From: Adiantum capillus-veneris
Taxonomy: Eukaryota; Streptophyta; Polypodiopsida; Polypodiales; Pteridaceae
Direction of reading: 5' to 3'
Assembly: GCA_014529385.2 (NCBI GenBank)
Contig: CM043955.1
Span: forward strand, 135,854,108-135,918,107
Length of the DNA: 64,000 nucleotides
The translations under genes and the position numbers were made by a program. How positions within the stretch are numbered: position 1 is the first letter of the stretch; every line of letters starts with the position of its first letter. Below the pieces are notes generated by a model. It searched no databases, was not told the origin of the DNA, and saw nothing but the letters and a program-made list of their open reading frames with translations. Shown here in pieces: positions 30,300 through 41,258 of this stretch.

Positions 30300-31330
30300 G
30301 TTGGGTGAAGCAACTCACTATGGAAAATATGGAGAGTCAAAAAATGGCTATCACTACTTTCAACCTATCCATTGCATCTGGGATAATACGGTGTAGATTT
30401 TTTATGCTTGATTGAGAAGACTTTAGTCAGGATTAAAATAGTTTCATTGGTGAAATGGGTCCCTTGATATGAAATGATCTCAATCAGACATCCATACCAG
30501 CATATGATGTGTTCATATAGAAACTAGGCTGTGAATTTGACAATATTATTTGATAGTGCTTACATAACATGTAGCCATGACTATATACTTGTTCTTTTTG
30601 GGAGTAACCTTCTTGATTGGTTCCATAAAATCTGGACACCTTATTTCATGAAGATTCATAATGGCTTCATTGTGGCTAGAGGTGTCATGTTTGCTATAGT
30701 GGGTCTACCCATTCTCTATAAAATATCAAGTCTTATCTCTTAATGATGTAGCTAAAATTTCCTATGTGTTTTTGGATAAGAAGTCGACACCACAATGAAA
30801 TTTTGTTGGCTAATGGAAAATATTAAATTCAAACTCCAATAGGAGCATCATCCATCTAATTATTCATCCTTGAATCACCACTTTGTTAATAATCAATAGT
30901 AATGCTTGATAGTCCACGAGTGGTCCACATACAAGTGAAACAAATTTCCTAACACATAATGTCTAAATCTTGTTGTACTAAACACCATTCCTAGTGCCTC
31001 CCTCTCATTTGCAGAATACCCTTACTCTACTGTAGTAGATCTAAAATTGTAAAAGTATACTGGGTAAATGTTATCCATGCTTTGCCTACCATCTTGGTTG
31101 AGGAAACCTTCTTCTACTTCAACTCATATCGGCATTCTCTATGTCCTTAGAGTGCAAGAATTATTTAGTAACCGTTTTAAAGTTGTGAAACAAAATCCTG
31201 GTTAGGTTATTAATACTCTATTGTACTAAATTTAAAATTGGAAAAGTACCGGAATGCTCTATGTCCTTAGAGTGCAAGAATGATTTAGTAACCGTTAAAG
31301 TTGTGAAATGAAATCCTTATTAGATTACGA
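30300..31330 (-). pseudogene. Ty3/gypsy pol remnant (RNase H and integrase scraps)
   Basis: Translating the minus strand across stops gives YSANEREALGMVFSTTRFRH and LFHLYVDH (RNase H, Glu and Asp blocks) at about 30900-31030. Then come YEHIICWYGCLIEIISYQGTH at about 30430-30520 (integrase second Asp region, here Tyr) and KSTPYYPRCNG with VESS (the Glu block) at about 30310-30400. A duplicated 70-bp piece at 31133-31205/31254-31325 may derive from the RT block. Very degraded; no open frame longer than about 70 codons. Confidence 0.6.
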
Positions 31331-31648
31331 AAAAATCTTTGTATTCATAGCATACTTCAACATTCAACATTGAGAATTCTTCTCTATGTTGCATGCATAA
31401 AGAGGATGACATTTCTACATGAAAACCATGCTAAAGAGAGATCAATGATATTCTATAACATGCTCGCTACTTTCATCAAAAAAGCAACTTACGACATCAT
31501 GAGTATGAGTACACAATCCCCACAAATTATTTGTAAGTCTTTATATTGAAAATGTTACCACTTCATAGAATAGATAAGATATAGTGCTTTGGGAATGCCA
31601 AAGAAAATGATGAGCATGTCTAAGTTGTTCACAATAAAGTATTTGCAT

Positions 31649-32488
31649 TGTTGCACATATTTTAAACAACACATTTTTTTTGTAAATGGATATGGTATAG
31701 AGTTACATGAGAGTGATTATGGTTTTTTGTGATATTTTTAGCTTGGTGTATCACTATGGCATGTACATACAGGGCAAGTCATTTATGTAGTGTGAGCAAG
31801 CAGAGTGATGTTGGTGCACATATGCACGTTTTTTAAGGTTCTTATTGTATATAAGTGACATGTGAGTTATAAGAAAGTAGAGGGGTATCTTATTATTAGG
31901 ATTTGTAGGTTTTGATTGTTATGCCTCCTCCATGCATTTGGATGTAGTTTTTTCCCCTTGACTTGCCTTCTCTATGATATGGCAGCCTTCTTTTCGTGCC
32001 AATTTTTCTCATAGTGGTACATAGATTCAAAACTCAACATCTTTAAAAAAAAACAACGTAGAGAATATCTGAAAAATTAAAGAATTTCTTTTGGATTTGT
32101 AGTTTAGAACATACAGTCTATTTTTTGTAGGGTATTAGATATAGTAGCATATAGCATAAGTTGTGAAAGCTTACATGTTTTGTGGCATATCTACACTTTG
32201 AAATTGTGATCTTAAAGAGGAGATTGGTGAAGGGATAATTTCTTTTCCTCAAGTGTAGTAATTGGCGTGTACAATAATCCTGTGCTAGGGCAATTCCTTC
32301 CTAGTTTCCATGGTGATCTTTTGGGTGGGCGCATGGTTATAAATTCCCAAGGGATCGCATGCTCATGCATTGAAGGTTTTGAGAGTTTCTTTTGATGTGG
32401 CTTGTGGTTCTAATTCTATGTGTTGAGCACTATTGGGAGACATTGCTATAGAGTTGCCTCTTGTTTTTGTCTGCCCAACAATGTTTAA
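31649..32488 (+). repeat. 5' LTR of element C
   Basis: Starts TGTTGCACAT. Many blocks match the 45.7-46.8 kb copy, for example GGATATGGTATA, GTTGTGAAAGCTTACATG and AAGAGGAGATTGGT. The end is near ..CCCAACAATGTTTA, just before the PBS at 32490. Confidence 0.7.
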
Positions 32489-32489
32489 T

Positions 32490-32501
32490 TGGTGCCCCCA
32501 C
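32490..32501 (+). other. Primer-binding-site motif of element C
   Basis: TGGTGCCCCCAC directly after the LTR, in PBS position. The same 12 bases occur at the PBS position of element D (37076). The tRNA is not assigned. Confidence 0.5.
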
Positions 32502-32538
32502 TAATGAGTTTGTTCAAGTGACCTTTGATTTATAAGTT

Positions 32539-33159
32539 TTGATGGTTATGCTGATAGAGTTTCCAAATTTTTATGGTCACATAGGTGAAGATATTGATGA
32601 ATTCATTGAGAAATTTGATTTCTCTTACTTTATTACAAATAAGGAAGATCCAATGCTTATGCTGAGAATTTTGTTAGTTCTCTTCAAAAGGGATGCAAGA
32701 ACATTGTTCAATGAGTATGAATCTTGATTAAAATCATCTCAACCTCCATAAGGAATGAGTTATGATGAATTAAAGAAGGATTTCCTTGAGAATTTCAAGA
32801 AGGTAGAGACCTAGAGAAAATATGTCTTTCTATCAAGAGATCTAGAGAAGATGTGCCTTTTCATCAAGAGTCTTGTCCAAAGTGAAGATCAAAGTGTTGA
32901 TGCATTTGTGAGGCAGTTTAACGAGTTATGGGGTAGATGGTGAAAGGCTTTGGGTAGTGATGCTCCTCTTCTTATGCTTAAGCTGAGTATGTTTATGAAA
33001 GGTTTTTGAGGATGTGATAAAAGTTGCAAAACAAAACAAACGGAATCTAGAGACAAAGGCAGCTTGGATTGCAAGGTACTGTGAACCCAAGTGTCACCCA
33101 TGTTTTGAATCTGTTTTATATAAATATATATGTATATATACACACACATATATGTATAC

Positions 33160-33235
<76 letters not shown>

Positions 33236-33570
33236 GTCAAAGCTTGTAATGAAAGTGCAACATTGAAGGGCTTCTTGAACAAATGAGAAAAGTATGTAAG
33301 AATGAGAAAGAGGCAAACAATTGTTTTGCCATCATGCCTTCCATATTGCTTATGAATTTTGACGGTACTACGCATTCCAATGTGCAAGTGAATGAGAAGG
33401 AAAAGGATGAAGTAGATGCCTTAAATTGTGAGCGTCATGATCATCAAGATATACATGCTATTGCTGAAGTCTTTAATGTATGTACAATGGAAGAGGATAA
33501 TATATATAATGCTAAGGTGGGTATTGAGTATCCTTATTATTTATTTGAAGTAGTGGAGAATGATTTGTAG
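32539..33570 (+). pseudogene. gag: Gag of element C, decayed
   Basis: The first frame (32539-32727) has EFPNFYGHIGEDIDEFIEKF and LFKRDARTLFNEY, the F-x-G...W/F-Y gag pattern, then a stop. After it, in pieces, come SYDELKKDFLENFKK and DAFVRQFNELW. A (TA)n insertion at 33130-33233 separates this from an acidic frame at 33283-33570 ([14 protein letters not shown]). There is no zinc knuckle. Recognition rests on the gag core pattern and position after the PBS. Confidence 0.55.
33130..33233. repeat. (TA)n/(TATG)n microsatellite
   Basis: About 100 bp of alternating TA with TATG/CACA interruptions. It is self-complementary and may extrude a cruciform. Frames through it (Tyr-Ile repeats) are artefacts. 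Confidence 0.9.
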
Positions 33571-33596
33571 ATCATTAAGGATACTTAGTAGCAAGA

Positions 33597-33796
33597 TGTT
33601 GGGGTTAAACATGGGTGCGCCTTTGCCCCAGGCCGGATGTCAGATGTTCGACCACACTGACTGCACTAACCTACCATATTCTTTTATTTACAAAGAATAA
33701 GGATACTCTATTCTCCAGCCATACACCATGATCCTGTTTATCTCCCTTCCTTGCACGCATGCATGCATTTGCACACTCACAGGTGGTATGAGAGCT
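33597..33796 (+). mobile_element. Possible TRIM/solo 5' LTR with PBS
   Basis: A segment begins TGTTGGGGTT (33597) and ends ..CACTCACA near 33781. After a GG spacer comes TGGTATGAGAGC (33785-33796), one base different from the tRNA-iMet primer site. About 185 bp is the size of a miniature LTR. No second LTR was found, so this is a fragment at best. Confidence 0.35.
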
Positions 33797-34009
33797 TTGG
33801 TTTCAAGTTTCACTCCCGACAGAGGCACAAGATTTGAGGCGGCCTAAGGATTGGAGCTTTAGAATAGAAAGCTAAGAAAGTGAGTATTCAACACTATAGA
33901 GAGCATTGGAGATCTGTAGTAGCACATATTTTTAAACATTGAAGAACTGGGAACTCTTATCATAGAGCTAGAGAAAATTAAACATAGCACTGAAGCTTTT
34001 TTTGTAGTA

Positions 34010-34213
34010 GTGCTAAAGGCCTCCACAATAGCACTGAGGCCAAAATGTTGTAGTGCCGGAGTTGTTCCCTTCTCTGGAATCACAGAGATCAGTGGATAAA
34101 GAAGAGAGTGTGTGCTAAAGGCCTCAACAATAGCACTGAGGCCAAAATGTTGTAGTGCCGGAGTTGTTCCGTTCTCTGGAATCACAGAGATCAGTGGATA
34201 AAGAAGAGTGTGT
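34010..34213. repeat. 102-bp tandem duplication
   Basis: Units 34010-34111 and 34112-34213 are nearly identical (start GTGCTAAAGGCCTC, differing at a few bases). They lie in the internal region of element C and are followed by a (TG)n-CATATG-(CA)n self-complementary microsatellite at about 34208-34256. Confidence 0.9.
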
Positions 34214-34748
34214 GTGTGTGTGTGTGCATATGTGCACACACACACACACACACACAACTTTGGAAACACAAAAAAGTGAGAAAAATTATTGCTTCTATCA
34301 TGGCTCTACACAGGAAAGAGGAGAGCGTGTTGGGTTGATTGGAGCCACAACAAAGAATTTGGATTCATTGCAAGCGGATTTCTTACAAGATAGACCCATA
34401 CCCCTTTGCTTGAAAAACTTTTTGGTATTATGAAGTATGTGCTTTGACTTTCTCTAGCCTAGTTGGCTATCACACCTCTTGAAAATTTATAGATTTTTAG
34501 ATGATAGATATTTGGAAGCTTATGTTCTTGTAGAAATTTACAGGTGTGGGAAGTTAATGCATATATTCTTCTATGAATTTGTAACTGAGGAGTGTGGTTT
34601 GAGCTTCACTAAGAGCATGTATTCCCACAGATATTGTTTGCATCACTTGGCGCATGTCCTAGTATGTTAAGTAGAAAACTTTACCACATATGTACGTTGT
34701 ATGGGCTTATTGACGTTGGTGCATCCAAATTTGGTCTAAGCTAGGAGA
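34214..34748. other. Internal sequence of element C left of the D insertion
   Basis: Short frames on the plus strand (for example 34479-34670) without recognised motifs. The matching right-hand part resumes at 44998. Confidence 0.4.
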
Positions 34749-37070
34749 TGGTCTATGCCAAGCAAAGGTAGCAGGCAAGTGCAGTGTAGAAGGCTAGAGA
34801 AGGTGCCAAGGTACTGGGCAGCCAAGAGGTAGCCGAAAAGTATGCTTGAGGCGATTTTTTAGGCCAAAAGTGCTGCGGGATGGTCCAAATGGGATGGTAG
34901 ATGAAGGTGTCTCAAAAGCCAAGTCAGTGCTTTGGAATGTAGTGTTTAGCGTTCTCTAGAAGCCGGTCCAGACGGCTCATTAAACGGAGCTTCGGTGCTC
35001 AAGTTATTGCAGTTCAAATTTAGAAGGTGTAGCAGATCCCCGACGGGCAGGGCAGCTGGGGACAGGTGACCCAGGCAAGTGTCAATTGATACATGTGTAG
35101 TGCTCAAGTTACAGAGCATGCCTATCTTCTCGGATTGTGAATCAAAGCTAGGAATAGCAAGTAATGGTCAGTTGAAATTTTTCCGGGGGCTAGTTATGAG
35201 CCCACTTGCCCACATTGGGGGATGTGCCATCTGGCATCTTTTTTATCTCGCCAAAGTTCTGGTGATGGGGTACGCTATGTGGAGCTAGTCAGAGTCAATG
35301 GCATGCCATTCCAAGGTCGAAGCACGGAAAAAAGATTGATCAAAGTTGGCAGTGGATAGTACAAAAGCGACTGCAGATGATTTTTTTCTGTTTTGGAGGC
35401 CTTGGTCCGAGGGTGGCAAGGGACCGAAATAGCAAGTGCAGACGAAGTCTGAAATGTGGAGTCCCAATAGATCTTTACCTCTTGGAGATCGGACCCCATA
35501 GCAATAAAGGGGAGCATGGAGAAGAAAGGCAAAAAAGGGTTTTTTTTAAAGTTAAAATGGGAGTTTTTTTTGAGGCCTTGGAGGCCATTCTAAGAGGGGG
35601 TGCCCCGGCATTGGCATGTGGCGGATATATAATCCAATATACATAGCAAAGCCCTTCAAGGGCACACTTTATATACAGGGACGTGGGCCTTCATTAGAAC
35701 ACAAAGGAGGGGAGAGAGGGGAGCTCTCCCTCCCGTTGGGGATGGCGAGCCGTTACGGGCGCTGCGAGCTTACATTGTCGGTGGGTGCGGCCCTGCATGG
35801 CGGAGACGTCGAATGTTTTGGCCAAAATGGGTGGTGCACGCCCGCCTAAGGAAGGTGGCCGGCAATGTCCACTGATGATGTGGCAAGCCCCGATGAGCGG
35901 AGGTTCCCGCATCCCAGTAGGGCTCCAAGGTTTTTGAGATAGAGAGGGAGGGCAATAGTGATATCTCTATTGCCTCCCCCTTGCATGAGAGGGTGTGTCC
36001 CACCACAGTACTGAAAGGCAAGCAGCAAGGTAGCCAGCAAGGAGAGAGTCCCACAACAGAGACAACAAGAGCCAAGGAGGGCTGTCCTGCAGGCAGTGGG
36101 CATAGAGAGAGAGATAGAGAGAGAGCTCAAGGGCGGCCAAGTGGACCAAGGCCAAAGGGAGAAGACCATCCAAGCATAGAATAGGAGATAGGCCAAGGCA
36201 GAGCAAAAGTAAGGCTGGGCCAAATGAAGAGAGAGGAAAAAAGAGGGAGGAGGCTAGTAAAGGGCAGGTCAAAAGAGCCAGACAAGAGATGGCCAAGGGT
36301 CAAAGCTAGATCAAAAGAGCAGTACAATGGGTAGCCCCAAAGGGGTAACAAATAGTGAGGAAAAAGGAAAATTTAAAAAAAGGCCTAGGGGCAATAGCGA
36401 CGTCACTAATGCCCCACCGTAAGTGCAAAAGAGAGAGGAAGAGAACAGATGGAGTAAAGCGGTTTCCCCTTTCCAAAAATGCCAAATCAAGATGCCAAAT
36501 GGTCCAATTAAAGTGTAAACTCCAAAATTAAAGGCCTCCTTATAAAAGTCAAAATTGGATCAAATTTGGGGATTTTTGGGTGCCGTTTGAAGCCTGCAAA
36601 GTGGAGTTCTCTGACAAGCTAGCCCCTTTGTAACTTTTTCTTAAAAATGGCCATAAGGATGGCAGTGCAAGCCAATGTACATGCTTTTTGAAGTGCAATC
36701 AAGCCACAGTTTCCCCTCTTGCTGTTGTTTCCCCTTCCCCCCTTCTCTTTCTCCTGCTTTCATGTTTCCCCTCCGTGCCTGTTGTGTGGAAGTGTGTGCC
36801 CCCCCGAATTGACGGTGTTTTCTGTGAGAGAGTGGAATTGAGCAGCTGTGAGCGTGTGTAAGGGTGGAGATAGGCCATGGAAGTAGGTGTGCATTGTGTG
36901 GTGGATTTGTGGAGTGTGTGATCATTGAAAATTGAGCAGGTGTTGGTCCTGTTAGTGTAAAGTGTTTCTTTGAAGGTGTTTTCCGATAGGACAGGGGTGT
37001 TTTGGATATCCTGAGCTATAGAGAGGCCCTTGTGTTTGTGCCGGGCGTTTTCCCCCATTCCCCCTCTCCA
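34749..37070 (+). repeat. 5' LTR of element D
   Basis: Begins TGGTCTATGCC, ends CCCTCTCCA. It matches 42628-44997 along its length with scattered substitutions and small indels. It contains a TATA-like pair around 35625-35672, a palindrome GCCCTTCAAGGGC between them, and two larger palindromes (35949-35972, 36388-36415). Long frames inside it are not genes. Confidence 0.9.
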
Positions 37071-37075
37071 TCTTG

Positions 37076-37095
37076 TGGTGCCCCCACGGAGGAGC
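37076..37095 (+). other. Primer-binding site of element D
   Basis: TGGTGCCCCCACGGAGGAGC, five bases after the LTR. It starts with TGG as required for pairing with a tRNA CCA end. The tRNA is not assigned, and it is not the common iMet type. Confidence 0.5.
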
Positions 37096-37147
37096 ACGCT
37101 GATTGCTCCTTGTTAATAAAAAAGAAGCGGTTTTTTGCGTTGAAAGT

Positions 37148-38260
37148 CATGGTAGCCAGAAGCTATAGGCCCATTTTCACAGGTGAACAGAGCCCTGACG
37201 AGTTCATGTTGGATTTCGAGATGTATATGCTATCGCTACGCATACCAAACGAGGATAGCAAAATGCAGACTTTTCCTTTGGTGATGCGTGGTAAAGCTAA
37301 AACATGGTACGAAATGTTGGAAGGCGAGCCGAAGCAAGCATGGCCGGCTCTACGGGCGAGGTTTCTTCACGACTTTCGCAAGGAGGTGTCCCCAATCAAG
37401 AGATCAATGAGAAGCTGAAGGCGCTTAAGCAAGACGTAAGTGAAGAATTCAATCTGTTTTTGGGTCATTTTGAAGAGTGTTGGGCAGAACTAGCGACAGC
37501 ACTGCAGTTGGCTAATGGAGACTACTTCAAGCTGGATAAGTTTATGGCGTGTCTGCACCCCAAGATGAGAGAAAAGGTCGATTTTCGAGAGCCCAGAGAA
37601 TTACAATGGTGCGGTAGCGATTGCCGGATCAAGGAGCAGAAAGATAAAGAAGAAGATAGAGCAAGGTGTGTCAGGCTATGAGACGATGGCCCATGTTCAA
37701 CCGTAGAGTCTGAGGGAGGCTATACACGAGAAAAATCATGGAAATCAAGGTGTAGCTGTTGTGCCACAAAATTGGGTGCCCACGGTGCAAGATTTTTTCG
37801 AGCAAATGCAGGAGTTGCGGCTCAATGTCATGGATAGAGGACAGCCAAGAGGAGCAAGGAGCAGGGAAAGGCACTGCCAGGTAGGTGTTATACTTGCAGA
37901 GAAGAGGGGCACTATGCACCCGGTTGTTCTCAACCTTAGAGAGAAAGAGGAGCCATTTACCCGCTTTTTGGTAGAGGTCGAGGTCAAGGACAATTCAATG
38001 GTCCAAGAGAGAAAGCGGTGGAGAATACTGTGCAGCCAGCTCCACCAAATGGAGGCGAGGTCCCAAGAGTAAACATTATAGGGGTGGATAAGCAAGATGT
38101 CAAGGTTTTGTTCAATAAAAGGGCAAGAGTTGAGAGAGAGAGACGGAGACAGAGCGGGAAACCAGAGCTCCCAAAGGCAAATAGAAGGTGTAAAAAGGTA
38201 GAGAACAGCCCGAGCCTAGCAAAAAAAGGAGGCATCACAAAATCAAACAAGCGGATTTCC
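37148..38260 (+). pseudogene. gag: Gag of element D
   Basis: Particle-forming and RNA-binding protein. ATG 37148 (MVARSYRPIFTGEQSPDEFM) opens the core: FPLVMRGKAKTWYEMLEGEP is the standard W-Y helix. Near 37400 a one-base shift moves to a second frame (FNLFLGHFEECWAEL, MACLHPKMREKV), which ends at 37681. In another frame at 37886-37927 there is a perfect zinc knuckle CYTCREEGHYAPGC (CX2CX4HX4C), followed by Lys/Arg-rich residues to 38265. At least two frameshifts and several stops therefore break it. Confidence 0.75.
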
Positions 38261-38414
38261 AGTTAGGGCATGGCTATCCCGAGTACAATCTGGTGAGTGA
38301 TGTTCAAAATCAAAAGGCAAACATTACTTTTGGTGAGCTGTTAGCTTAAATCCAAAGTTAAGGAGGCAGTGGTCTACAAGTGTTAGCATCAGGCTACCAA
38401 GAGCTAAGGGGAAT

Positions 38415-38830
38415 GTGCAAGCGGTGCAAAACATGGCTTTGAGGGTAGGTATCCCCACTGATGTTCTTCCGCTTGTGGATGCGATTTTAGAAAAGAGGAT
38501 GCAGGTACAAGCCTACATAGACGGTGGAGTGCAGGTTTGTGCTATGACAGAAGCAGCCATGGAAGAGACGGGAGTCAAAGCAGTAGTCAAGTCGAAGGTG
38601 CGCATGAGGATGGCCAACCATACTAAGGCCAGTTGTCTGGGTGTGGCTCAGGATGTGAAGGTCAAGGTGATGGGCATAGAATGCCTAATAGACTTTTTTT
38701 GTGATGAAGGCAGGAGATAATGCGTATCCAATCATTCTGGGTAGGCCATGGCTCTTGGCGATAGGAGCAAAGCAGGATTTGGAGAGCAAAGTGTTCACCT
38801 TGCCTGACAAAGAGAGGGGAAGATAGATTG
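38415..38830 (+). pseudogene. pro: Aspartic protease of element D
   Basis: Frame 38415-38720: VQAYIDGGVQVCAMTEAAM holds the active-site loop as D-G-G. RMRMANHTKASCLGVAQDVK follows as the flap-side strands, and after a shift near 38700 PIILGRPWLLAIGAKQDLE gives the ILGRPW motif. The DGG triad matches the other proteases in this window. No standard D-S/T-G is present, so activity cannot be assumed. Confidence 0.65.
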
Positions 38831-38969
38831 TGCTTGACTTGAGGACCAAGGAGAGCAGTTCTCGTCCTATGGCATTTAAAGATGAGGGCGAGATGACGAG
38901 CTACGAGTACGAGAAAAACGGGCTATGATGAAGTCTATACTAGCACAAAAGAAGAGGAGAGCAAGGATG

Positions 38970-41073
38970 ATATGTTGAAGCTAGATGCAGACCTATTCGG
39001 AGTCACCATAGATGACTCCCCACCTAAAGAAGAAGGTATGCAGCCTCAAGCTCATGGTTTAATCATAGAGGAAGTTTCAAGCATGATAAGTGAAGATTTA
39101 ACCAAAGGTGAAAAGGAAGGTTATGTTCAACTGTGTGAGTCCTATCCTAATCTATTTGCGATGGAGTACAAACATTTGCGACGTGCAAAAGGGGTAGAGC
39201 ACAAGATTGTTCTTAAGGAGGGACATAGGCCTAAAGCACACAGAAGTTGAGGAGACTAGGGGAAATCCAAAAGGAGGCCCTTTGGCAGGAGATCAATAAG
39301 TTGCTGGAGGCAGGCATCATATTCCCTGTGAAAGAGTCAGAGTGGGTCTCGCCAGTGGTCATAAACCTTAAGAAGAATGGGAAACGGAGAGTGTGTCTCA
39401 AGTATAAGCCTCTGAATGCCGCAACCAAGAGGAATCACTATACATTGCCGTTTCAAGACAAGATCCTAAACCAGGTGGTTGGGCATGAGAGATACTCGAT
39501 TATGGATGGCTTTTCAGGGTACTTTCAAATAGGGATTGCACTTGAAGACTAGTTGAATACCACATTCATATCTCCATGGGGTTGTTTCGCTTACCGCAGG
39601 ATGTCGTTCGGATTGGTGAATGCATATGCCACCTTCCAAGATTGGATGAGCAGGGTATTTGGTCCATACTTGGGCCGATTTATCAAGGTCTTTATGGATG
39701 ATATAGGCTGCTACAGTTCAATATTGGAGAACCTATCGAAGCTACAGTTATGCTTTCAAAGGCTAGATGAAGAAGGAGGTCAGTTCAACCCCAAAAACTG
39801 CAAGCTAGCACAACCTCGAGCGCAGCTTTTAGGTCATGTGGTGTCGCAAAACGGTATAGAGGCTGATCCCGAAAAGGTAAAGGCATTGGTGTTGATGGAG
39901 CCGTCATCAGATGCTCAAGTTTTGGCTTCGTTTGTTCATAAGCTGAAGTATCTAACACGTTTCTTTTGGAAGTTGTCGCAATATGTGCATCCTCTTCAAA
40001 AGAGAGCTCAGCAGGTACATGGTTATGCATGGGATGGAGAATCTCAAGAGGCTTTTGATAGGGTCAAAGAGATTTTGTGTCAGTTGCCAGCGGTATGTCC
40101 TCCCGATCGAGAGGACGACTTTTATGTGTCCATGACGGTGGGCATAGTTGCTATTGGAGTGGTTCTACTGCAAAAGGTAGGGAGAAGCAACAAGCCGATA
40201 TACTTCGAGAGCAGGGTGATTAGCCCAGGAGAGGCTACCTACACTGAGGCAGAGCAACGGGTGATGGCTCTAGTCTTCGCTTGCAGGAAATTCAAGGTGC
40301 ATTTGATTGTGTGCAAGTTTTTTGTGTTGAAAGCTAATTTTTTGTTACCGAAGGTAGTGCTACATTTGAAGCCAGAAAGGAGAATTATGAAGTGGGTGTT
40401 GGAGCTACAAGAATTCGAGCTCGAGTTCAAGGTAGATCACACGAGTCGATCTCACTTGGCATACATCCTTGTCAGCAAGGCCGTCGATTTGCCAGCCTAT
40501 CCAAGAGTGGTGCGAGATGAAGCTAAAGAGGAACCTGATTTGGAGAATTCTTTTACAATGTGGTTTGATGCAGCGTATCAAAGGGTACTACAGAAGGCAA
40601 GAGGAGGTGTGGTGGTACAAGACCCACACGGAAAAGCTATATTTTCCAAGGCGTATGATCTAGAGGATGTCCACACCAATAATGAGGCGGAGTATCTCAC
40701 TCTACATTTGCGTTTAAAGCAGTGTACAGAGCTTAGCATTTCAAGGTTGGTGGTGAAGGGAGATGCATTACTAGTCATCAAGCAACTGATAGGCCAATGG
40801 CAGGTAAAGCGCGATTCATTGAAGCATTGGTTCTTTTCCATCAAAAAGATGATAAGGTCTTTTGAAAAGGTCCAATTCAGGCATGTGATAAGAGAGAAGA
40901 ACCAAGAGGCGGATCAATTATCAAGTGGCAAAGTGCAGGTGCATGTTGCACGTCTATATGTGGCCCCAGCCACTCATGTAGGTAGGGAGACTCTAAAGGA
41001 GATTGAACGGTTTTTGAAAATAAGGCAATGTTCAGAGGGTTTGTCCAAGTTGCAGAAGAGAAGAGTGGTGTAA
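38970..41073 (+). pseudogene. RT-RH: RT with two RNase H domains (element D)
   Basis: One frame from 39247 to 41073 with a single TAG at 39550-39552, where Gln is expected (..GIALED-stop). RT blocks: EAGIIFPVKESEWVSPVVI, CLKYKPLNAATKRNHYTLPF, MDGFSGYFQI, then FISPWGCFAYRRMSFGL and the catalytic FMDD at 39691-39702, then LLGHVVSQNGI. RNase H 1 (about 40114-40470) keeps the fold pattern (YTEAEQRVMAL, ELEFKVDHTS) but lacks the first Asp motif (SMTVG for TDAS) and the TDH motif (LKAN). RNase H 2 (about 40543-40935) has all four acids: MWFDAA, NNEAEY, VKGDALLV and NQEADQLS. An upstream frame at 38972-39246 (DLTKGEKEGYVQL) is its N-terminal extension. Confidence 0.85.
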
Positions 41074-41209
41074 AAGGCCCACAAATTCACACTGGTAGGT
41101 GAGGATCTCATGAACAGCAATGTTCAGAGGGTTTGTCCAAGTTGCAGAAGAGAAGAGTGGTGTAAAAGGCCCACAAATTCACACTGGTAGGTGAGGATCT
41201 CATGAACTA
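41026..41209 (+). repeat. 92-bp perfect tandem duplication between RNase H and integrase
   Basis: Units 41026-41117 and 41118-41209 (CAATGTTCAGAGGG...CATGAAC). Ninety-two is not a multiple of three, so the second unit shifts the frame. Each unit also holds a TAA. Likely a post-insertion lesion. Confidence 0.9.
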
Positions 41210-41258
41210 TGGGCGTGACGGAGTGCTTAGAAGGGTGTTGTACAAAGAAGAGATATGA

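Noticed and set aside
33014-33387. Tyr/Ile-repeat frames on both strands
   Set aside because: Generated by the (TA)n microsatellite.
35377-36925. Many 60-125-codon frames inside the 5' LTR of element D
   Set aside because: They lie in an LTR, overlap on both strands, and the corresponding frames in the 3' LTR are disrupted differently; no motif.
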